Assembly: GCA_017536845.1 (NCBI GenBank)
Contig: JAFWCP010000347.1
Span: 1-11,309 of the forward strand
Source of the DNA: Solobacterium sp.
GTDB lineage: Bacteria > Bacillota_I > Bacilli_A > Erysipelotrichales > Erysipelotrichaceae
Length of the DNA: 11,309 nucleotides
Direction of reading: 5' to 3'
The notes under the pieces were generated by a model that saw only the letters and a program-made list of their open reading frames with translations, did no database searches and was not told the origin of the DNA. The position numbers were made by a program, and so were the translations under genes. Positions within the stretch are counted from its first letter, which is position 1; every line of letters begins with the position of its first letter. This document shows positions 5,937 through 11,309 of the stretch, one piece after another.

Positions 5937-6419
5937 ATGAACAGAATATTGGTTGCTTACTTTTCGGCGAGCGGTGTGACGGCTGCGGCTGCTGCTGAGC
6001 TTGCAAAGGCGGAAGGCGCTGACCTTTTTGAAATCAGGCCGGAAGAACTGTATACAGCTGCCGATCTTGACTGGAGAGATCAGAAATCACGCAGCACCCT
6101 GGAAATGGCGGATCTGAACTGCCAGCCGGCCATTGTCGGCAGGGTTGAGGATATGGCACAGTATGATGCTGTCTTCATCGGCTTCCCGATCTGGTGGGGA
6201 CGTGAACCAAGTGTTGTGGATACATTCCTTGACGGCTATGACTTCAAAGGCAAGAAGATCATCCCCTTCTGCACATCCGGCGGCAGCGGGATGGGGAAGA
6301 CAGCGGAAAGAATCCGTTCCCTTGTCGGGGAAGGTGTTATCGTCGATGAAGGAAAACGGATCGGCGGCAGTATCTCCGAAGAAGACCTGAAACTCTGGAT
6401 GGAAGGGGTCATGCAATGA
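5937..6419 (+). CDS. Flavodoxin, second intact copy
   Basis: A 160-residue cytosolic flavodoxin of the same subfamily as the one at 3041. It has ILVAYFSASGVTAAAAAELA (FMN phosphate loop), DLDWRDQKSRSTLEMADLN, GFPIWWGREPSVVDTF (residues 82-97) and PFCTSGGSGMGKT (110-122). AGGAGG lies 8 bases before the ATG, and the gene starts 43 bases after the NlpC/P60 stop. Its last codons overlap the nitroreductase start (ATGA at 6416-6419), so the two are translationally coupled. The pairing suggests that it passes electrons to or from the nitroreductase-like flavoprotein, but this is inference from position. It differs from the 3041 copy in much of the C-terminal third, so the duplication is not recent. 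Confidence 0.92.
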   Translation: MNRILVAYFSASGVTAAAAAELAKAEGADLFEIRPEELYTAADLDWRDQKSRSTLEMADLNCQPAIVGRVEDMAQYDAVFIGFPIWWGREPSVVDTFLDGYDFKGKKIIPFCTSGGSGMGKTAERIRSLVGEGVIVDEGKRIGGSISEEDLKLWMEGVMQ

Positions 6420-7240
6420 AAACCACCGAAGCGATGAAGAGCAGACGCAGTGTACGTACCTTTGACGGGAATCCGCTCCGCCCTGAAGACGCCCGGAAGA
6501 TCCTGGCCTTTGCACAGAGTGTCCAGAACCCTTACGGGATTCCCATTGAATGGAAAATCCTTGACGCAAAGGAATACGGGCTGTCAAGCCCGGTCATCGT
6601 CGGAACCGATACCTACATGGCCGGCAAGATGAAGCGTGTCCCGCATGCGGAAGAAGCATTCGGCTATGCGTTTGAAATGACTGTCCTGTATGCGGAAGCA
6701 CTCGGCATCGGCACGACATGGATCGCCGGCACAATGAACCGCGATGCTTTCGAAAAGGCCATGGAACTGGCTGAAGATGAAGTCATGCCGTGCGTCAGCC
6801 CGCTGGGATATCCGGCAAAGAAGATGTCTTTACGGGAAGCCATGATGCGCAAAGGCGTCAAAGCCGATGTCAGGATCAGCTTTAACAAGCTGTTCTTTGA
6901 CGGTTCGGCCGATACCGCCCTTACAAGGGAAAAGGCAGGAAATCTTGCCGCCGTGCTTGATGCTGTAAGGCTGGCGCCTTCCGCAGTGAACAAACAGCCC
7001 TGGCGGGCCGTGGTATGCGGTGAGCATGTCCATTTCTATGAATGCCCGAGCAAAGGCTATGTTGCGGAGAACGGCTGGGACATCCAGAAGATTGATATGG
7101 GAATTGCCCTCTGCCATTTTGACCTGGCCGCAAAAGAAAATGGACTGGATGTATCGTTTGCAATCAAAGATCCCGGCCTTTCCATGCCGGCCATGCAGTA
7201 CATTGCATCCTTTTCCGTAAAGCAGCAGGGATCCTGCTGA
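6416..7240 (+). CDS. Nitroreductase-family flavoprotein (TM-nitroreductase-like)
   Basis: A 274-residue protein of the FMN-dependent nitroreductase fold, closest in layout to the single-chain putative TM nitroreductase group, in which two half-domains lie in one polypeptide. SRRSVRTFDG (residues 9-18) is the N-terminal FMN-phosphate contact motif (R-R-S-V-R). Residues 84-110 (GYAFEMTVLYAEALGIGTTW) are the conserved central helix and LGxGTxW motif. VSPLGYPAKK (127-136) is the usual flavin-contact turn. LAPSAVNKQPWRAVV (187-200) is the second-half APSxxNxQPWR signature. It would reduce nitro groups, quinones or similar electrophiles with NAD(P)H or flavodoxin. The start overlaps the flavodoxin stop by 4 bases; its own stop overlaps the lipase start by 1 base. 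Confidence 0.88.
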   Translation: MKTTEAMKSRRSVRTFDGNPLRPEDARKILAFAQSVQNPYGIPIEWKILDAKEYGLSSPVIVGTDTYMAGKMKRVPHAEEAFGYAFEMTVLYAEALGIGTTWIAGTMNRDAFEKAMELAEDEVMPCVSPLGYPAKKMSLREAMMRKGVKADVRISFNKLFFDGSADTALTREKAGNLAAVLDAVRLAPSAVNKQPWRAVVCGEHVHFYECPSKGYVAENGWDIQKIDMGIALCHFDLAAKENGLDVSFAIKDPGLSMPAMQYIASFSVKQQGSC

Positions 7241-8331
7241 TGAGCAGCAAGGAAATGAAGCAGCATCTCAGCTACGTGTTTGTCCACGGCCTGTCCGGCT
7301 GGGGCAGCTATGATGAGCAGTATCAGAAAATGCCTTATTGGGGAATGCGCTCAGGCGATCTGATGGCATTTCTGCAGGGGCAGGGCTTTTCCTGCTTTGC
7401 CGCTTCGGTTGCCCCGACGGGAAGTGCCTGGGACAGGGTCTGTGAACTATATGCACAGCTCGCCGGAAAACGGGTGGACTATGGTGCCGTGCACAGTCGG
7501 AAATACGGCCATGAACGTTTCGGGAAAGACTTCACGGGAAGGCCGCTGCTGCCGTACTGGGGATCGGTAACCAGGCTGGTGCTGCTGGGCCACTCCTTCG
7601 GCGGCGTGACGGTACGTCTGTTTTCCGAACTGCTGGCAAACGGGGATCCGGAAGAAAAGGCATCCGGCACAGAAGACCTTTCAACGTTTTTTGCCGGCGG
7701 GATGGGCAGCCGTCTCCACAGCATTGTCACCCTGGCGGCGCCGACCAACGGGACAACGGCCTATAACCTCTTCCTGGATCCGTCGTTCCATCCTGAACAG
7801 GTTCCTGTCCCCTTCTGGAGCCGGCCGCTTGCGTCCATGCTGGCAAGAGGGACGAAGGCACAGAAGGATGGCCGCGATGAGCGTGACTATGCCGGCTATG
7901 ACATGCATATTGACCATGCCATGGCCCTGAACCGGAGGATTTCCACCATCCCTGATGTCTATTACTTCGCCGTTCCCTGCGGGTTTACGGAAGTACAGAA
8001 GGACGGCACGCACCGACCGAAAAAAGGGATGGAACCGTTATTTGCCATGCGTTCCTGCCAGATGGGTGCCTACAGCGGAAAGACGGAAGCAGGCATGGTG
8101 ATTGATGAAAGCTGGCGTGAAAATGACGGCCTGGTGAATACGGTTTCCGCCATGGCACCGATCGGCGCACCATCAACAGGATTGGATGAAACCCGGATCC
8201 ATCCCGGCATCTGGAATGTCTTTCCTGTTTATGACGGGGATCATATGGCCCTGCAGGGCGGACTGATGCGGAAACACGACATCCGCAGCTTCTATCTGAA
8301 ACTGCTGCAGATGGTTGATGCCCTGGCATAA
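7240..8331 (+). CDS. Family I.5-like lipase, apparently intracellular
   Basis: A 363-residue triacylglycerol-lipase-like alpha/beta hydrolase of the staphylococcal/Geobacillus (I.5) type. YVFVHGLSGWG (residues 12-22) is the oxyanion strand. LLGHSFGGVTVRLF holds nucleophile Ser119. WRENDGLVNTVSA holds Asp296 and GDHMALQG holds His335. The family's zinc site is also recognisable: Asp65 (SAWDRVCELYAQL), His85 and His91 (DYGAVHSRKYGHERFG) and Asp225 (YDMHIDHAMAL). VTLAAPTNGTTA replaces the usual TIATPHxGT strand. Unlike relatives it starts almost directly at the first fold strand, with no signal or propeptide, so it should stay in the cytosol. The start at 7240 shares one base with the preceding stop (TGATG). 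An in-frame ATG at 7255 is less likely because its SD would be too close. A terminator follows. Confidence 0.88.
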   Translation: MSSKEMKQHLSYVFVHGLSGWGSYDEQYQKMPYWGMRSGDLMAFLQGQGFSCFAASVAPTGSAWDRVCELYAQLAGKRVDYGAVHSRKYGHERFGKDFTGRPLLPYWGSVTRLVLLGHSFGGVTVRLFSELLANGDPEEKASGTEDLSTFFAGGMGSRLHSIVTLAAPTNGTTAYNLFLDPSFHPEQVPVPFWSRPLASMLARGTKAQKDGRDERDYAGYDMHIDHAMALNRRISTIPDVYYFAVPCGFTEVQKDGTHRPKKGMEPLFAMRSCQMGAYSGKTEAGMVIDESWRENDGLVNTVSAMAPIGAPSTGLDETRIHPGIWNVFPVYDGDHMALQGGLMRKHDIRSFYLKLLQMVDALA

Positions 8332-8346
8332 TGCTGAAACTGCAGA

Positions 8347-8375
8347 GACCGCAGTCATGATGGCTGCGGCCTTTT
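8347..8375 (+). terminator. Intrinsic terminator closing the four-gene operon
   Basis: CCGCAG (8349-8354) pairs with CTGCGG (8364-8369) around a 9-base loop, followed by CCTTTT. It stands 15 bases after the lipase stop, in the right position to end + strand transcripts. Confidence 0.65.
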
Positions 8376-8383
8376 ATGACGGC

Positions 8384-8411
8384 AGAAAACGATCCCGGGC
8401 AGAGGATCGTT
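8384..8411 (-). terminator. Intrinsic terminator of the alpha-glucosidase gene
   Basis: Read on the - strand: AACGATCC, loop TCTGCCCG, GGATCGTT, then TTC. It is a perfect 8-bp stem 10 bases past the glucosidase stop. Together with the preceding hairpin it forms a back-to-back pair between convergent units. Confidence 0.75.
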
Positions 8412-8421
8412 GTCAGTGTGT

Positions 8422-10119
8422 TTACTTTTTATCAACCGGTGCCTTTTCAAAGACAGCTGCCTGATAGGGCCTGAGGGTGACGGTCAGCCCATCCTGCTGC
8501 AGTTCCCTGTCGTTGCTGAGAAGGAGGTCAGCACCTTTGAGCCATGCCGGCAGGGTGTACACAGCTTTCTTCCGGCTGAAATTGCCGACGACGAATAAAC
8601 GATTGCCGTGATACTGGCGGCTGTAGGCAATGACCTGTTTATGGTCATGGCCGTATTCTTCCGTTTCGCCATAGATGGCCGTTTCATTGGTCTTCTTGAG
8701 CGCCAGAAGCTTCTGGTAATACCGGTAGATGGACTTTTCACTGCTGAGGTCTTTCTTGACATTGATGTCCTTGTATGCCGGATTGACACACTGCCATGGG
8801 GCAGCACCTGTATTGAAGCCGGCATTGACCGTATCATCCCACTGCATGGGGACTCTGGCATGGTCACGGGCACCGTACTTGATGAAGCTGAAGGCAAGCT
8901 TCTTCGGCATCTTATAGGAGCACATCAGGTCATAGACGAAATGGCTGACCGGATCTTTCAGATCATCCATGGATCTGAAATCGCAGTTGGTCATGTCGAT
9001 TTCCTGGCCCATGTAGATAAACGGGATGCCGAAGCCCATGAAGGTGATGGTCGCAAGCATCGTGGCGGCTTCATAGCGGTAATGTTTTGCGTCAATGGAG
9101 AAGCGGTTCACGCAGCGGGGGTTGTCGTGGTTTTCAAGTACCAGGGTATTCCAGCCTTCCTGGTAATAGGAGATCTGCGGATCCAGCAGCCCTTTCTTGA
9201 ATTCGGCAAGGTCAAACGGTTTCTTAAAGAACTTCTTGCCGCCGATGTTGTCGGAATCCAAATGGCCGAAACTGAAGATGGTATCCAGCTCATGATTGTT
9301 CTCGTTGACATAGGCATGGGCATCTTCTTCGGAAGGGTGGAAGGATTCGCCGACGGTATAGGAATCATACCGAGAAAGGGATTTCTCATTCAGCTCCTTC
9401 AGAAATTCGTGCATGCGGGGACCGTCCACATAGAACGGGGCACCGGCCTGGAAACTCTTTCTGTCATGGTCATCCTGGATGGGATAGACCTTTGAGAACA
9501 TGTTGAAGACATCAAAACGGAAACCGTCAACGCCTTTGTCGAGCCAGAAGTTCAGGATATCAATGACTTCCTTTCTGACATTGGGATTCTCCCAGTTGAG
9601 GTCTGCCTGCTCTTTGCAGAAAAGATGGAGATAGAATTCATCACTGTCACCGATCCGTTCCCAGGCACTGCCGGTGAAGGTGGACTGCCAGTTGGAAGGC
9701 GGCAGCAGTTCTCCCTTTACGGTTTTCCCCTTGCGGATGATGTAATAATCCCGGTAAGGGGAATCCGGGGACTTGATGGCTTCTTGAAACCAGGGATGTT
9801 CGGTGGATGTGTGGTTGATCACCATATCCATGATCACTTTCAGATCCCGGTTATGACATTCTTCCAGCAGCCGGTCAAAGTCAGCCATGGTGCCGAATTT
9901 TTCATCTATTGCGGTGTAATTGCTGATGTCATAGCCGTAATCATAGTCCGGCGACTGATACAGCGGTGAGAACCAGATGGCAGTTGCGCCAAGTTCCTTG
10001 ATGTAATCCAGTTTTGAAATAATGCCGGGAATATCACCCCAGCCGTCATTGTTCGCATCCATGAAGCTGAATGGGTAGACCTGGTAGACTACAGCATTCT
10101 TATACCAGTTTGTTTTCAT
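8422..10119 (-). CDS. GH13 alpha-glucosidase (oligo-1,6-glucosidase-like)
   Basis: A 565-residue cytosolic glycoside hydrolase of family 13, resembling subfamily 31 (oligo-1,6-glucosidase, dextran glucosidase, trehalose-6-phosphate hydrolase). It begins WYKNAVVYQVYPFSFMDANN, then DGWGDIPGI. Next are DMVINHTSTEHPWF (conserved region I), GVDGFRFDVFN with nucleophile Asp203, VGESF with acid/base Glu258, and LENHDNPR with Asp332. A C-terminal beta domain closes it (about residues 490-565). The residue after the nucleophile is Val204, which in characterised GH13_31 enzymes goes with alpha-1,6 activity. The start at 10119 fits GAGG 9 bases upstream and a promoter just beyond; an in-frame ATG at 10233 would lie upstream of that promoter. 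It likely releases glucose from short isomalto-oligosaccharides. No sugar transporter is adjacent. Confidence 0.93.
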   Translation of the reverse strand: MKTNWYKNAVVYQVYPFSFMDANNDGWGDIPGIISKLDYIKELGATAIWFSPLYQSPDYDYGYDISNYTAIDEKFGTMADFDRLLEECHNRDLKVIMDMVINHTSTEHPWFQEAIKSPDSPYRDYYIIRKGKTVKGELLPPSNWQSTFTGSAWERIGDSDEFYLHLFCKEQADLNWENPNVRKEVIDILNFWLDKGVDGFRFDVFNMFSKVYPIQDDHDRKSFQAGAPFYVDGPRMHEFLKELNEKSLSRYDSYTVGESFHPSEEDAHAYVNENNHELDTIFSFGHLDSDNIGGKKFFKKPFDLAEFKKGLLDPQISYYQEGWNTLVLENHDNPRCVNRFSIDAKHYRYEAATMLATITFMGFGIPFIYMGQEIDMTNCDFRSMDDLKDPVSHFVYDLMCSYKMPKKLAFSFIKYGARDHARVPMQWDDTVNAGFNTGAAPWQCVNPAYKDINVKKDLSSEKSIYRYYQKLLALKKTNETAIYGETEEYGHDHKQVIAYSRQYHGNRLFVVGNFSRKKAVYTLPAWLKGADLLLSNDRELQQDGLTVTLRPYQAAVFEKAPVDKK

Positions 10120-10128
10120 GATTTTATA

Positions 10129-10132
10129 CCTC
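10129..10132 (-). promoter_or_regulatory. Shine-Dalgarno box of the alpha-glucosidase
   Basis: GAGG on the - strand, 9 bases before ATG 10119. It supports this start over the in-frame ATG 38 codons upstream. Confidence 0.55.
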
Positions 10133-10145
10133 GTTGTCTGCATAC

Positions 10146-10174
10146 ATTGTAGCTGTTTTGAACAGGAATGCGAA
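10146..10174 (-). promoter_or_regulatory. Candidate promoter of the alpha-glucosidase
   Basis: On the - strand TTCGCA (10169-10174, four of six to TTGACA) and TACAAT (10146-10151, five of six to TATAAT) are 17 bases apart. Transcription would begin near 10139, giving a leader of about 20 bases that contains the SD. No clear cre-type operator was found. Confidence 0.5.
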
Positions 10175-10323
10175 GTTTCCGGAAAGGAAAACAGCAGAAG
10201 CCTCAGCCGGAAGATTGCCTGACATGACCTCATGCCTGTGCATAATCATCGTTGATGCGATTGAATTCAAAGCTCATCTGTTTCAATTTCTGATGCCCAA
10301 TAGCCTGACAGGAAATACAGAAA

Positions 10324-10354
10324 CGAGGCAGGCTCAGATCCTGAACCTGCCTCG
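10324..10354 (-). terminator. Long hairpin after the PD-(D/E)XK stub (copy 1)
   Basis: On the - strand, CGAGGCAGGTTCAG pairs with CTGAGCCTGCCTCG around loop GAT: 14 bp with one G-U pair. A moderately T-rich tail (TTTCTGTATTTCC) follows. It is homologous in position and sequence to the hairpin at 10631-10661. Confidence 0.75.
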
Positions 10355-10371
10355 CTCTGGCTTTCCTGTCT

Positions 10372-10606
10372 TTATGCATACATCTGATCAGGAACAAACA
10401 GATTGTCTGCCTTCGGCTTCCCGGCAAGTGTCTGTTTGGAAACCCTGAACCTGGCAAACTCCTTTGCGGCTTCTTCCGTAATCACACCGGCTTTCAGCTG
10501 CGCATCCAGCAGTTCTCTCACTGTGTTTTTCGCAACGAATACTGCAGTGTTTCTTCTCATGCGCTACATATGCATCCAATGCTCTCATAATCTTTCCTTC
10601 CTGGAA
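10372..10606 (-). pseudogene. Frameshifted C-terminal stub of a PD-(D/E)XK transposase-like gene
   Basis: Reading leftward, one frame gives QEGKIMRALDAYVAHEKK and a second gives KNTVRELLDAQLKAGVITEE, AAKEFARFRV, then KQTLAGKPKADNLFVPDQ before the stop. Both match the neighbouring gene at 10679 (GKVMRALDSYILYREK...VRELLDALVKEHLITKEA...RQTLAGKPKADTLFVPDT). The join between frames falls around 10530-10575, where the stub carries extra bases compared with the intact copy. An in-frame stop (10607-10609) precedes the recognisable part, and the N-terminal nuclease domain is gone. A free-standing 62-residue reading from ATG 10560 would be possible, but no good SD precedes it. I read this as the decayed half of a tandem duplication. 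Confidence 0.75.
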
Positions 10607-10630
10607 TTATCTGGTTGGCCATGGAAAATG

Positions 10631-10661
10631 CAGGACAGGTACAGATCCTGCATCTGTCCCG
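10631..10661 (-). terminator. Hairpin after the intact PD-(D/E)XK gene (copy 2)
   Basis: On the - strand, CGGGACAGATGCAG pairs with CTGTACCTGTCCTG around the same GAT loop, with one A-C mismatch and two G-U pairs, followed by CATTTTCC. Compared with copy 1, two base pairs have changed on both sides (A-T to G-C and G-C to A-T). Confidence 0.65.
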
Positions 10662-10678
10662 CTTTGGTTTCCCTGCCT

Positions 10679-11309
10679 TCATGCAAGCATGGTATCAGGA
10701 ACAAACAGAGTATCTGCCTTCGGTTTCCCGGCAAGCGTCTGCCGTAAAACCCTGAACCCGGCAAACTTCTTTGCGGCTTCTTTGGTAATAAGATGTTCTT
10801 TTACCAACGCATCCAGAAGTTCTCTCACAGCTGTTTTTTCCCTGTACAGGATATACGAATCCAATGCTCTCATAACCTTTCCATTGTCCTCCTCGCCGCT
10901 CTGAACGGCATTCATCAGGTCTTTGAGTACTTCGTCTTCAGACGAGAGCTCCGCCAGCACGAAGATCAATAAGGCATAATCCATTTCCATAAGATCATCC
11001 CTGTGCTGAACAATAAGCTCCTGCATCCTCTTACGATTGTCACCTTCCCGGATCAGTCGGAAAGCAAGTTCGATTTCCGGTCCGAACCGGGAAAGCTGTT
11101 CTTCCGGCATATGACGTACATCAATAACCGGAATGTTGTAGTCGCGGCCATAAAAATTGGCAAAACGATTGCCAAGACTCGCTTTCAGATTTGTCTCAGC
11201 CGTCCACCTGCGCCTTCCTGTGTAGAGAATCAACGGCATAATGTGCGGTGATTTTACCTTGATCAGATGCACTGATCTGCGGTTCGTCTTTCCTTTCCTT
11301 TTCCTCGCG
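10679..11309 (-). CDS. PD-(D/E)XK nuclease family transposase-like (Rpn-like) protein, C-terminal part
   Basis: The reading frame is open to the right edge, about 210 codons. A GTG at 11272 is the first possible start in view, but it lies inside the conserved fold, so the true start is probably outside the window. The visible part begins HLIKVKSPHIMPLILYTGRR, then RW. From family knowledge the PxVxIVLYTGxxxW segment follows the catalytic D...ExK core of Rpn/PDDEXK-family putative transposases. After it come a variable segment, a mostly helical region (MDYALLIFVLAELSSEDEVL...NAVQSGEEDNGKVMRALDSYIL) and the tail RQTLAGKPKADTLFVPD. Such proteins act on DNA, and E. coli Rpn members promote RecA-independent recombination. 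The catalytic residues are not visible here. It is followed by a hairpin and a degraded copy. Confidence 0.75.
   Translation of the reverse strand, partial: ARKRKGKTNRRSVHLIKVKSPHIMPLILYTGRRRWTAETNLKASLGNRFANFYGRDYNIPVIDVRHMPEEQLSRFGPEIELAFRLIREGDNRKRMQELIVQHRDDLMEMDYALLIFVLAELSSEDEVLKDLMNAVQSGEEDNGKVMRALDSYILYREKTAVRELLDALVKEHLITKEAAKKFAGFRVLRQTLAGKPKADTLFVPDTMLA

Noticed and set aside
8608..9495. 295-codon + strand reading frame opposite the alpha-glucosidase
   Set aside because: It is antisense to an unmistakable GH13 gene, with no SD or recognisable motif.
10120..10233. Upstream in-frame ATG adding 38 residues to the alpha-glucosidase
   Set aside because: The added stretch is not part of the GH13 fold, and the candidate promoter and SD lie downstream of it, before ATG 10119.

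Overview
The window looks like a piece of a low-to-mid GC Firmicutes chromosome. Strong Shine-Dalgarno boxes, one TTG start, a lipoprotein signal and the protein families (flavodoxin/aldo-keto reductase sets, GH13 alpha-glucosidase, PD-(D/E)XK transposase-like proteins) fit an Erysipelotrichia-like gut or oral bacterium. That placement is an inference from style, not a match.

Layout on the left, + strand: the 3' end of an aldo/keto reductase (1-242) and an NTF2-like small protein (253-615) close with an intrinsic terminator (622-645). An alpha/beta-hydrolase esterase with a TTG start follows (664-1536). Next come a decayed second aldo/keto reductase tail (about 1600-1780), a lipoprotein with a central InlB-type repeat (2000-3034), and a flavodoxin (3041-3514) closed by a terminator.

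Centre: about 3600-5000 is a visibly AT-richer, decayed island. It holds an array of eleven 21-bp repeats in the relic of an AlbA_2/RecG-like regulator tail, several hairpins, and a flavodoxin pseudogene with in-frame stops. Two copies of a roughly 58-bp sequence occur, one near the left edge and one near the right edge of the island. Order and spacing suggest that a flavodoxin-terminator-leader unit was duplicated and the second copy decayed.

Right of the island, + strand: a probable four-gene operon (5015-8331). It encodes an NlpC/P60-type hydrolase, a flavodoxin, a nitroreductase-like flavoprotein and a family I.5-type lipase. The last three genes overlap by 4 and 1 bases. Neither the NlpC/P60 protein nor the lipase has a visible signal peptide, although both folds are usually exported.

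Right end, - strand: a GH13 alpha-glucosidase (8422-10119) with its own promoter and terminator, convergent with the operon. Beyond it are two tandem copies of a PD-(D/E)XK transposase-like gene. One is reduced to a frameshifted C-terminal stub; the other runs off the window. Both end in the same hairpin, and the two hairpins differ by compensatory base changes.

Main themes are repeated small flavin-dependent redox genes (two intact flavodoxins, one dead one, one nitroreductase, aldo/keto reductases) and local duplication followed by decay. I see no CRISPR array, tRNA, rRNA or complete insertion sequence.
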